Source of the DNA: Nguyenibacter vanlangensis
Lineage (GTDB): Bacteria; Pseudomonadota; Alphaproteobacteria; Acetobacterales; Acetobacteraceae
Direction: 5' to 3'
Assembly: GCF_038719015.1 (NCBI RefSeq)
Contig: NZ_CP152276.1
Coordinates: 3,112,001-3,176,000 of the forward strand
DNA: 64,000 nucleotides
The notes beneath the pieces were generated by a model, which was given only the letters and a program-made list of their open reading frames with translations, was not told the DNA's origin and made no database searches. Below are positions 1 to 7,658 of this stretch, in pieces; the first letter of the stretch is position 1, and the number at the start of each line of letters is the position of its first letter. A program made the translations under genes and the position numbers.

Positions 1-327
1 CTGCGGCTGGAACTGTGCCTGGATACGGACGGGTTCTGGCTGGCGCCGCATACCGATATCGGCGCCAAGCGGCTGACCCTGCTGGTGTCGCTGTCGATGG
101 GTCCCGGGGCCGGCGGCTGGGGCACCGACCTGATGACCGCGGATGGCCGGGCGGTGGCCCGGGCGAGCGGGGCGTTCAATTCCGGCCTCCTGTTCGTGCC
201 GGGGCCCCAGACCTGGCACGGCTTCGTCCGCCGGCCGATCCACGGGGTGCGGCGGTCGCTGATCGTGAATTTCGTCGGCGCGGACTGGCGGGCGGTCGAG
301 GAACTGGCCTTCGGCCCTGCCGCCTGA
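1..327 (+). CDS. 2OG-Fe(II) oxygenase family protein, C-terminal part (5' end outside window)
   Basis: The frame is open from the first base, so the gene starts upstream; 108 residues are visible. An H-T-D triplet at residues 17-19 of the fragment fits the HxD iron-binding pair. A later His in TWHGF and an Arg in RRSLIVNF fit the distal iron ligand and the 2-oxoglutarate-binding Arg of the double-stranded beta-helix dioxygenases. Such enzymes couple decarboxylation of 2-oxoglutarate to substrate hydroxylation. The substrate cannot be told from this fragment. The next gene starts about 180 bp downstream, so it is probably a separate unit. Confidence 0.7.
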   Translation: MRLELCLDTDGFWLAPHTDIGAKRLTLLVSLSMGPGAGGWGTDLMTADGRAVARASGAFNSGLLFVPGPQTWHGFVRRPIHGVRRSLIVNFVGADWRAVEELAFGPAA

Positions 328-510
328 CGCCCTGCGTCCAACACGCTGCCCTGGGAAGCCCCCGGCATGGGCGACCCCAAGCTCTTGTTTTGCGTTCCGG
401 CCCCTTTCGGTTCTAGGAAAGCCACCTGGAGTTTTCTTACCGACGCCGGGCGCCCCCTTCGATGACCTCCTGGGGGCGTCCGCCGCGCAGCAGAACGAGA
501 CGAGAGAGGC

Positions 511-2148
511 ATGACCGAACAGGCGCGCGAGACGATGGAATTCGATGTTGTCGTGGTCGGCGGCGGTCCGTCGGGCCTGGCAGCGGCGATCCGCCTGCGG
601 CAGTTGGTGCCCGAGGCCACGGTCTGCCTGATCGAGAAAGGCAGCGAGATCGGCGCCCATATCCTGTCGGGCGCGGTGATCGAGCCGCGGGCGCTGGACG
701 AATTGCTGCCCGACTGGCGCGAGAAGGGGGCGCCGCTGCACACCGCGGTGTCCGAGGAGAAGATGCTCTTCCTGACCCGGAGCCGGGGCTATGCGGTGCC
801 GAAGCTGGAGCGGGTGATGCCGCACATGCGCAACCACGGCAACTACATCGTCAGCCTGGGCGACGTCTGCCGCTGGCTGGCGGCGCAGGCCGAGGCGCTG
901 GGGGTAGAGATCTATCCGGGCTTCGCCGGGTCGGAGGTGCTGATCGAGGACGGGCGGGTGGTCGGTGTGGCCACCGGCGACATGGGCATCGCCCGCGACG
1001 GCACCAGGGGGGCGAATTACGCGCCGGGGATGGAGCTGCGCGCGCGCTACACCCTGTTCGCCGAAGGGTGCCGCGGGTCGCTGACCAAGCAATTGATGGC
1101 CAAATACAATCTGCGCAAGGGCGTGGACCCGCAGACCTACGGCCTGGGCATCAAGGAATTGTGGGAGATCCCCAAGGAGCAGCATCGCCCCGGGCTGGTG
1201 CTGCACAGTTTCGGCTGGCCGCTGGACGACCGGACCTATGGCGGCGCGTGGATGTATCATTTCGGCGAGAACCTGGTGTCGTACGGGTTCGTGGTCGGGC
1301 TGGACTACGCCAATACCTGGCTGTCGCCGTTCGACGAGATGCAGCGGCTGAAGCTGCATCCGTCCTTCCGCCCCTATTTCGAGGGCGGGCGGCGCGTCGC
1401 CTACGGCGCGCGCGCGCTGTCGGAAGGCGGCATCCAGTCCATCCCGCGGCTGAGCTTCCCGGGCGGGGCGCTGATCGGCGACACGGCGGGATTCCTGAAC
1501 GTGCCGAAGATCAAGGGCACCCATACCGCCATGAAGTCCGGCATGCTGGCGGCCGAGGCGGTGGCCGAGGCGATGGCGGGCGGCCGGGCCGAGCCTACGT
1601 CCTATACCGCGCGGGTGCGTTCGTCCTGGCTGTGGGAGGAACTGCGCGGGGTGCGCAATATCCGGCCGGCCTTCGCGCGGTTCGGCACGAAGGGGGGGGC
1701 GCTGTACGCGGGTATCGACGCGATGCTGCTGCGTGGCCGCGCGCCCTGGACGCTGCATCACCGCCACGGGGACAATGAGGACCTGCTGTCGGCCGGCCAG
1801 TCGGCGCCGATCGCCTATCCCAGGCCGGACGGCAGGATCACGTTCGACAGGCTGTCGTCGGTCTTCCTGTCCGCGACCAATCATGAGGAGGACCAGCCGG
1901 TCCACCTGAAGCTGCGCAACCAGGCGATCTGGAAGACGGTGAACTGGGACGTGTTCCGCGCGCCCGAAAGCCGCTATTGCCCGGCCGGGGTCTATGAGGT
2001 CGTGGACGCCGAGACCGATCCGCGCCTGCAGATCAACGCGCAGAACTGCGTGCACTGCAAGAGCTGCGACATCAAGGACCCGACGCAGAACATCGACTGG
2101 GTGGCGCCCGAAGGCAGCGGCGGGCCGAATTACCCGGGCGGGATGTGA
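511..2148 (+). CDS. Electron transfer flavoprotein-ubiquinone oxidoreductase
   Basis: ETF-QO passes electrons from reduced ETF to membrane ubiquinone, linking acyl-CoA and amino-acid dehydrogenases to the respiratory chain. The 545-residue protein is of normal length. It has an N-terminal FAD-binding GGGPSGL motif near residue 18. The C-terminal ferredoxin-like segment has a YCPAG cysteine followed by CVHCKSC, which together supply four Cys for a 4Fe-4S cluster. It ends in the typical PNYPGGM tail. etfB and etfA follow on the same strand, so all three parts of the ETF pathway are together. The start is an ATG just after an AGAGAGGC stretch that can act as a ribosome site. Confidence 0.97.
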   Translation: MTEQARETMEFDVVVVGGGPSGLAAAIRLRQLVPEATVCLIEKGSEIGAHILSGAVIEPRALDELLPDWREKGAPLHTAVSEEKMLFLTRSRGYAVPKLERVMPHMRNHGNYIVSLGDVCRWLAAQAEALGVEIYPGFAGSEVLIEDGRVVGVATGDMGIARDGTRGANYAPGMELRARYTLFAEGCRGSLTKQLMAKYNLRKGVDPQTYGLGIKELWEIPKEQHRPGLVLHSFGWPLDDRTYGGAWMYHFGENLVSYGFVVGLDYANTWLSPFDEMQRLKLHPSFRPYFEGGRRVAYGARALSEGGIQSIPRLSFPGGALIGDTAGFLNVPKIKGTHTAMKSGMLAAEAVAEAMAGGRAEPTSYTARVRSSWLWEELRGVRNIRPAFARFGTKGGALYAGIDAMLLRGRAPWTLHHRHGDNEDLLSAGQSAPIAYPRPDGRITFDRLSSVFLSATNHEEDQPVHLKLRNQAIWKTVNWDVFRAPESRYCPAGVYEVVDAETDPRLQINAQNCVHCKSCDIKDPTQNIDWVAPEGSGGPNYPGGM

Positions 2149-2150
2149 AT

Positions 2151-2210
2151 TTCGGACAAAATACGCTATGGGGCGTGCTGAACGGCCGTCCCACGCCGGA
2201 TTTTGTCGAA
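2151..2210 (+). promoter_or_regulatory. Intercistronic stem-loop between ETF-QO and etfB
   Basis: GACAAAAT at 2155-2162 is matched by ATTTTGTC at 2200-2207, and flanking TTCG/CGAA extends the stem. An inner stem is formed by GGCGTG (2172-2177) and CACGCC (2192-2197). There is no T-run after it, so it is not a typical terminator. It may stabilise or process the etf mRNA; this is inference. Confidence 0.45.
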
Positions 2211-2231
2211 AGATAACAGGCGAAGAAATCC

Positions 2232-2981
2232 ATGAAGGTTCTTGTCCCGGTAAAAAGAGTCATCGATTTCAACATCAAGCCGCGGGTAAAGGCGGATGGC
2301 AGCGGGGTCGAGACCGCCGGTGTGAAGATGTCGATGAACCCGTTCGACGAGATCGCGGTCGAGGAAGCGGTGCGCCTGAAGGAAAAGGGCGTCGCGACCG
2401 AGATCGTGGCGGTGTCGATCGGGGTGCAGCAGGCGCAGGATACGCTGCGCACCGCGCTGGCGATGGGCGCGGACCGCGCCATCCTGGTGCTGACCGACGT
2501 CGCGGTGGAGCCGCTGGGTGTCGCCAAGCTGCTGAAGGCGCTGGTGGCGAAGGAGAGCCCGGAGCTGGTGATCCTGGGCAAGCAGGCGATCGACGACGAC
2601 ATGAACGCGACCGGCCAGATGCTGGCCGGATTGCTGGGCTGGCCGCAGGGCACGTTCGCCAGCAGGATCGAGATCGCCGACGGTCGCGCCGCCGTCACCC
2701 GCGAGATCGATGGCGGGCTGGAGACGCTGTCGCTGGCGCTGCCGGCGATCGTGACCGCCGACCTGCGGCTGAACGAGCCGCGCTATGCCTCGCTGCCCAA
2801 CATCATGAAGGCGCGCAAGAAGCCGCTGGAAACCCTGGTGCCGGGCGATCTGGGGGTGGATGTGACGCCGCGCCTGGCCACGCTGTCGGTGGCCGAGCCG
2901 CCGCCGCGCAAGGAAGGCATCAAGGTCGCGTCCGCCGCCGAGCTGGTGGCGCGTCTGCGTAACGAAGCGAAGGTGATCTGA
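2232..2981 (+). CDS. etfB: Electron transfer flavoprotein beta subunit
   Basis: This is the small subunit of the heterodimeric ETF, which carries AMP and collects electrons from flavin dehydrogenases. Its 249 residues are the family's usual length. The start [14 protein letters not shown] and the motif [11 protein letters not shown] are characteristic of EtfB, as is the ETF signature region around [11 protein letters not shown]. It follows ETF-QO after an 83-bp gap holding a stem-loop and ends 2 bp before etfA, so the subunits are almost certainly co-translated. Confidence 0.97.
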   Translation: MKVLVPVKRVIDFNIKPRVKADGSGVETAGVKMSMNPFDEIAVEEAVRLKEKGVATEIVAVSIGVQQAQDTLRTALAMGADRAILVLTDVAVEPLGVAKLLKALVAKESPELVILGKQAIDDDMNATGQMLAGLLGWPQGTFASRIEIADGRAAVTREIDGGLETLSLALPAIVTADLRLNEPRYASLPNIMKARKKPLETLVPGDLGVDVTPRLATLSVAEPPPRKEGIKVASAAELVARLRNEAKVI

Positions 2982-2983
2982 TC

Positions 2984-3931
2984 ATGGCCGTACTCGTTTT
3001 CCTCGATCATGAGTCCGGCGCGATCAGGCAGGCGTCGCGTTCGGCGGTGACCGCCGGGCTGAAGCTGGGCGCCCTGGGTCTGGGTGAGGTGCATGTGCTG
3101 GTGGCGGGCGACGCGGCGGTCGCGGCCTCGGCCGCCGCCATCCCGGGGGTGGCCAAGGTGCTGCGGGCCGGGGACGCGGCCTGCGCGCATGAACTGGCCG
3201 AGCCGCTGGCGGCGCTGATCGTGCGGCTCGCGGGCGGCTACAGCCACATCGTCGCGGCCGCCGGGGCGTCGGGCAAGAACGTGCTGCCGCGCGCTGCGGC
3301 GCTGCTGGACGTGCAGCCGATCCCCGAGGTGGTGTCGATCGTCGATGCCGAGACCTTCGTGCGGCCGATCTATGCCGGCAGCGCGCTGGCGACGGTGCGG
3401 TCGTCGGATGCGCAGAAAGTGCTGACGGTGCGCGCCGCGGCCTTCGACCCCGCCCCGGCCGAGGGCGGCAGCGCCCCGGTCGAGGACGTGGCCGCGCCCG
3501 AGGAGAAGGCGGTGTCGGAATTCGTGTCGATCGCGCTGTCGAAATCGGAGCGGCCCGAGCTGGATTCGGCGCGGGTGGTGGTGTCCGGCGGACGCGGGCT
3601 GCAGAACGAAGAAAATTTCAAGCTTCTGAACCCGCTGGCCGACCGGCTGGGGGCGGCGATCGGCGCGTCGCGCGCGGCGGTGGATGCGGGGTTCGTGCCC
3701 AACGACTACCAGGTCGGGCAGACCGGCAAGATCGTGGCGCCGGAGCTGTATGTCGCCGTGGGCATCTCGGGCGCGATCCAGCATCTGGCCGGCATGAAGG
3801 ACAGCAAGGTGATCGTGGCGATCAACAAGGACCCCGAGGCCCCGATCTTCCAGGTCGCGGATTACGGGCTGGTCGGCGATCTGTTCGAGGTGCTGCCGCA
3901 GTTCGAGGCCGAGCTGGATAAGGCAGGCTGA
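2984..3931 (+). CDS. etfA: Electron transfer flavoprotein alpha subunit
   Basis: This is the large ETF subunit, which binds FAD in its C-terminal domain. The 315-residue length is normal. The C-terminal half shows VVSGGRGL, then [13 protein letters not shown] and [23 protein letters not shown], the conserved FAD-binding blocks of EtfA. It starts 2 bp after the etfB stop and is followed by a strong hairpin, so it is the last gene of the etf cluster. Confidence 0.97.
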   Translation: MAVLVFLDHESGAIRQASRSAVTAGLKLGALGLGEVHVLVAGDAAVAASAAAIPGVAKVLRAGDAACAHELAEPLAALIVRLAGGYSHIVAAAGASGKNVLPRAAALLDVQPIPEVVSIVDAETFVRPIYAGSALATVRSSDAQKVLTVRAAAFDPAPAEGGSAPVEDVAAPEEKAVSEFVSIALSKSERPELDSARVVVSGGRGLQNEENFKLLNPLADRLGAAIGASRAAVDAGFVPNDYQVGQTGKIVAPELYVAVGISGAIQHLAGMKDSKVIVAINKDPEAPIFQVADYGLVGDLFEVLPQFEAELDKAG

Positions 3932-3953
3932 AGCGGGACAGGCTGTGAAAAGA

Positions 3954-3977
3954 AGGGCCGGCCGGCTGGCCGGCCCT
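3954..3977. terminator. Hairpin between convergent etfA and MATE genes
   Basis: A perfect 10-bp inverted repeat (AGGGCCGGCC / GGCCGGCCCT) surrounds a GGCT loop. It lies between two convergent genes. There is no long T-run, so a bidirectional terminator or transcript-end stabiliser is the likely role. Confidence 0.6.
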
Positions 3978-4009
3978 GCAAGGCGTCGTGGCCCCCCGGA
4001 AATGCGATT

Positions 4010-5488
4010 TCAGGCGCGCGCCGGGCGGTCGGCCGAGAGGTCGTCGGCGATCTGCTGTTCCTCGTCCAGTTCGTCCAGTTCGGCCAGAGCGCTCTTGGCG
4101 GTGCGGGCGGGCAGTTCGGCCGCCAGGCCGGGGGCGACGGGTCCGGGCTTGAGCCGCCCGATCACCCCGAAGGCGGTCAGCATCGCCCAGCTTCCGACCA
4201 GCACGCAGCCCAGCACCTGGCCGACCTGGACCCCGCTGGGGCCGAAGCGCATGCCCACCCAGACGAAGGGCACGGTGCCCAGCGTGGCCCGGCCCCAGTT
4301 GAACAGCGTGGAATAGAGCGGAAAGCCCAGGTTGTTGAACGCGGTATTGGCCACGAAGAGCATGCCGATGAACAGGTAGCCGCCGACCGTCCAGGTGCAG
4401 AACAGGCGGATCAGCGCCGCCTGGGTGCCGTGGGCCGCGAAGGCCGCGACCACCAGGTTCTGCGCCGGCAGCAGGATCAGCCAGGTGACGGCCACGCAGG
4501 CCGCCACCAGTTTCAGCGACGTGACCAGGGTTTCATGCACCCGGGCCAGGTGCCCCGCCCCGAGATTCTGCGACATGATCGGCCCGACCGACCCGGTCAG
4601 CGCGAAGACGAAGGCGAAGGTGACGGGGACGATCCGGTCGATCGTCGCCTGGCCCGCTACAGCGGCCAGGCCGAACGTGGCCATGGCATGGGTGACGAAC
4701 AGCCCGCCGATCGGCGTGGCCAGGTTGGTCAGGATCGCCGGCATGGCCACCCCGCCGACCAGCCGCGCGTCATGCAGGATATAGCGCGCGCATGGCAGTG
4801 CCAGCAGGCCGTGGCGCCGGGCCGCCAGGAACCCCAGGCCGGCCACGACGGTACGCGACAGGATGGTGCTGATCGCCGCGCCCTCCAGCCCCAGATGCAG
4901 CGCGAAGATCAGCAGCGGGTCCAGCGCGGCCGCGGCGACGGCGCCGATCAGCGTGACGTTCATCGACCGCCTGGCATCGCCCACCGCGCGCAGCAGGCTT
5001 GAACAGCCCATGCCGACCGCGATCAGCGACAGGGCCGGCGAGACGATGCGGATATAGTGCTCCGCCTGCTCGGCGGCGCGGCCGGTGGCGCCGAACAGAT
5101 GCAGGATCGGGGCCGCCCACAGCGCGGTGGCGAGGCCCAGCGCCGCCGTGGCCGCCACCATCACCAACAGGAAGGACGAGGCGATGCGGCGCGCGCGCGC
5201 ATGGCGGCCGGCGCCGATCTGCCGCGCGGTGACGGCGCCCAGCCCGATCGACATGCCGATCGACACCGCGATCTGCACATAGCCCACCGCGCCGGTGAAG
5301 CCGACCGCCGCCGTCAGGGCCGGATCGCGCAGCCGCGAGATGTAGAACAGGTTGAGCAGGTCGACCGCGAAGACCGCCATCAGCCCGATCGCCCCCGTCC
5401 CGGCCATGACGACGACGTGGCGCATGATGGAGCCGGTGCAGAAACGGGCGGTCCGGCCGGCGGTCCTGGAGGGAGGTCCTGCGGTCAT
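4010..5488 (-). CDS. MATE family efflux transporter
   Basis: The 492-residue hydrophobic protein has about 12 predicted membrane helices and the two-fold repeated layout of MATE exporters, which expel drugs or toxic metabolites using an H+ or Na+ gradient. GSIMRHVVVMAGTGAIGL at the N-terminus and FTGAVGYVQIAVSIGMSIGLGAVTARQIGAGR in the first half (two overlapping stretches) resemble conserved MATE segments. The C-terminal 40 residues are charged and cytoplasmic. An alternative start at 5425 would remove 21 residues. A TetR gene lies just upstream on the same strand, but a hairpin separates them, so shared control is not clear. The substrate is unknown. Confidence 0.9.
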   Translation of the reverse strand: MTAGPPSRTAGRTARFCTGSIMRHVVVMAGTGAIGLMAVFAVDLLNLFYISRLRDPALTAAVGFTGAVGYVQIAVSIGMSIGLGAVTARQIGAGRHARARRIASSFLLVMVAATAALGLATALWAAPILHLFGATGRAAEQAEHYIRIVSPALSLIAVGMGCSSLLRAVGDARRSMNVTLIGAVAAAALDPLLIFALHLGLEGAAISTILSRTVVAGLGFLAARRHGLLALPCARYILHDARLVGGVAMPAILTNLATPIGGLFVTHAMATFGLAAVAGQATIDRIVPVTFAFVFALTGSVGPIMSQNLGAGHLARVHETLVTSLKLVAACVAVTWLILLPAQNLVVAAFAAHGTQAALIRLFCTWTVGGYLFIGMLFVANTAFNNLGFPLYSTLFNWGRATLGTVPFVWVGMRFGPSGVQVGQVLGCVLVGSWAMLTAFGVIGRLKPGPVAPGLAAELPARTAKSALAELDELDEEQQIADDLSADRPARA

Positions 5489-5512
5489 TGCCGGGATGAT
5501 AGCCTCTTTCCC

Positions 5513-5530
5513 GGCGGGCGGAAGCCCGCC
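5513..5530 (-). terminator. Hairpin downstream of the tetR gene
   Basis: GGCGGGC at 5513-5519 pairs perfectly with GCCCGCC at 5524-5530 across a four-base loop. It sits after the TetR stop and before the MATE start. No T-run is present on the minus strand, so termination may be only partial. Confidence 0.45.
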
Positions 5531-5546
5531 CGTGGCGTTCAGGCCG

Positions 5547-6275
5547 TCAGGCCGCCGGAGAATGGCGGCAGCGAGGCGGCGGGGGCAGGCCGCGCAGGAA
5601 GATGCGGACCCAGCGGCGGATATTCGCTTCGAGTTCCAGCCGGGTGAGCGGCTTGTTGCAATAGAACAGTTCGGCCAGGACCATCTTGCCGACGGTCATG
5701 TTGAACAGGCCGCGCCCCAGGTCCTCGACGTCGTCGATCGCATAGGTGCCGGCGTCCCGCTGGCGGTGCAGCCAGGCCTCGACCTGGTTGCTGTTTCCGC
5801 TGATCTCGATGCCCTCCATGATCTTGCGGATCTCGCCGGCGTCGCGGATCTCGCCGACGATGGCGCGCGTCAGGCTCATCCGGTCGGGCTGCAGGATGCT
5901 GCCCGCGATCGACAGCAGGATCTGCACCAGCTCCTCCTCGGGCCCCACGTTGGGGCAGGGGCACCAGGCGCGGTATTTCATGTCGAACAGGCGCTCGCGG
6001 ATCAGGGTCTGGAACAGGTCCAGCTTGGAGGCGAACATCTGGTAGATCGTCTTCTTGGACATGCCCGACAGATGGGCCAGCTTGTCCATCGAGGCGCCGT
6101 GATAGCCGTTGTTGCGCAGCACCTCGCACGCCGCCTGGATGATCAGCTCGCGCCGTTCGCCGCCCTCGAGTACCGGAGGGCGGCCGGGGCATCGCCTTTC
6201 GGCGCCGGGCCTTGTTCGCTCCCCGGAGCGGGAAGAGAGCGCAAGGTCCGAAATCGTGGCCCCGGTTGCGGGCAT
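5547..6275 (-). CDS. TetR/AcrR family transcriptional regulator
   Basis: The 242-residue protein has a long N-terminal leader and then a TetR-type helix-turn-helix around residues 45-90 (IIQAACEVL ... MSKKTIYQMFASK). The rest is a helical ligand-binding domain of unknown specificity. It is divergent from the RND efflux operon, the classic AcrR/TtgR arrangement in which the regulator represses the pump and itself until a drug binds. AAGGAGA lies 8 bp before the ATG. Two tandem palindromes lie in the intergenic region, and one fills the spacer of the predicted tetR promoter. Confidence 0.92.
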   Translation of the reverse strand: MPATGATISDLALSSRSGERTRPGAERRCPGRPPVLEGGERRELIIQAACEVLRNNGYHGASMDKLAHLSGMSKKTIYQMFASKLDLFQTLIRERLFDMKYRAWCPCPNVGPEEELVQILLSIAGSILQPDRMSLTRAIVGEIRDAGEIRKIMEGIEISGNSNQVEAWLHRQRDAGTYAIDDVEDLGRGLFNMTVGKMVLAELFYCNKPLTRLELEANIRRWVRIFLRGLPPPPRCRHSPAA

Positions 6276-6319
6276 TCGCGGGTCTCCTTCACGGAACGGT
6301 GTGGCGGGCTATTGACCCG

Positions 6320-6348
6320 AATTTAGAAACGAAATAGTTTCCGATCAA
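6320..6348 (-). promoter_or_regulatory. Predicted sigma70-type promoter of the tetR gene
   Basis: Read on the minus strand, TTGATC (6343-6348) is followed by a 17-bp spacer and TAAATT (6320-6325), a good -35/-10 pair about 45 bp before the tetR start. The spacer is exactly the palindrome described in the next entry. Confidence 0.6.
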
Positions 6349-6366
6349 GAAAACCTAACAGTTTCC
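6325..6366. promoter_or_regulatory. Two tandem TetR-type operator palindromes
   Basis: Site 1 is AGAAAC-N6-GTTTCC (6325-6342). Site 2 is GAAAAC-N6-GTTTCC (6349-6366). Their centres are 24 bp apart. They lie between the divergent tetR and RND genes, and site 1 fills the predicted tetR promoter spacer, so binding there should block RNA polymerase. Assignment to the neighbouring TetR protein is inference from position and symmetry. Confidence 0.6.
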
Positions 6367-6467
6367 TTATGCCGGTCGTGCATGGGTCGGTTTCGCGATG
6401 CATATCGCCATGCGATTCCCTCCTGTCCAGTCCCGGCGATCACGTCCTCCTGGGTTGAAAACACGCA

Positions 6468-7640
6468 ATGACGTCCCCTCGCCCCCACCGCGCCACCCTT
6501 CTTGCCGCCTGCGCCGCTCTGGCGCTGGCCGGCTGCGACCGCAAGTCGGCGACCCCGCCTGCGCCGCCGCCGCAGATGGTCACCTTCGTCACCGTGACGT
6601 CGCATCCGGCTCCGATTCACACCGAACTGCCCGGCCGCACCGAGGCCTATGAGATCGCTCAGGTGCGTCCGCAGGTCAGCGGCGTACTGCAGAAGCGCCT
6701 GTTCACGCAGGGCGCGGACGTGACGGTCGGGCAGCAGCTCTATCAGATCGACCCGGCCATGTACCAGGCGGCCTATGACGCCGACAAGGCCGCCGTGCTG
6801 CATGCGCAGGCCGCGCTGCTGACCGCGCAGGCCAAGATGCGGCGCTATGGGCCGCTGGCGGCCGCGCATGCGGTCAGCCAGCAGGATTACGACGATGCCC
6901 TGGCCGCGGAGCGCGAGGCCGAGGCCGACGTGGCGCAGGCCAAGGCCAACCTGGAAGGCGCCGCGACCAACCTGTCCTATACGCGTGTCTACGCGCCGAT
7001 CGCGGGCCGGATCGGCCGGTCGATCAGCACGGTGGGCGCGCTGGTGACGGCCAACCAGACGCAGAACATCGCCACCATCACGCGGCTGGACCCGATCTAT
7101 GTCGATGTGAACCTGCCTTCGTCGGCGCTGATCCGCCTGCAGCAGGAACTGGCTGCCGGGCAGTTGCAGCGTGCCGACGCCAATGCCGCGACGGTCGGGC
7201 TGACGCTGGAGGATGGCAGCCCCTATCCCGTTGCCGGCAAGCTGGAATTCGCCGAGGTCAATGTCGATGAATCGACGGCGACCGTCGTCGTGCGCGCCAT
7301 TTTCGCCAATCCCGACCATCTGCTGCTGCCGGGCATGTTCGTGCATGCCGAGATCCTGGAAGGGACGGACCCGCACGCCATCCTGGTGCCGCAGCAGGCG
7401 CTGGTCCGCGACGTGCACGGCCAGGCCAGCGTCATGCTGGTGGGCGCGGACAACAAGGTGGTGGTCCGGCAGGTCAAAGCCGACCGCGCGGTGGGCAGCA
7501 ACTGGATCGTCAATCAGGGCCTGAACGACGGCGACCGGGTGATCGTGACCGGGCTGCAGAAAGTGCGCCCCGGCGCCGTGGTGAAGCCGGTCGAGGCCGC
7601 CGCGGACCCGGGTCAGGCGGACCAGGGTCGGGCGGGCTGA
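6468..7640 (+). CDS. RND efflux periplasmic adaptor (AcrA/MexA type) lipoprotein
   Basis: The 390-residue membrane fusion protein joins the inner-membrane pump to the outer-membrane channel. A signal peptide ends in a lipobox (LAGC, Cys23), so it should be lipid-anchored. Next come a barrel/lipoyl segment (IHTELPGRTEAYEIAQVRPQ), an alpha-helical hairpin at about residues 100-165, and a second lipoyl half with the conserved TRVYAPIAGRIG. It precedes the pump by 18 bp. The 60-bp region before it has no strong ribosome site, but the lipoprotein signal supports this start. Confidence 0.95.
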   Translation: MTSPRPHRATLLAACAALALAGCDRKSATPPAPPPQMVTFVTVTSHPAPIHTELPGRTEAYEIAQVRPQVSGVLQKRLFTQGADVTVGQQLYQIDPAMYQAAYDADKAAVLHAQAALLTAQAKMRRYGPLAAAHAVSQQDYDDALAAEREAEADVAQAKANLEGAATNLSYTRVYAPIAGRIGRSISTVGALVTANQTQNIATITRLDPIYVDVNLPSSALIRLQQELAAGQLQRADANAATVGLTLEDGSPYPVAGKLEFAEVNVDESTATVVVRAIFANPDHLLLPGMFVHAEILEGTDPHAILVPQQALVRDVHGQASVMLVGADNKVVVRQVKADRAVGSNWIVNQGLNDGDRVIVTGLQKVRPGAVVKPVEAAADPGQADQGRAG

Positions 7641-7658
7641 AGGGCAGGATAGGCGAAC

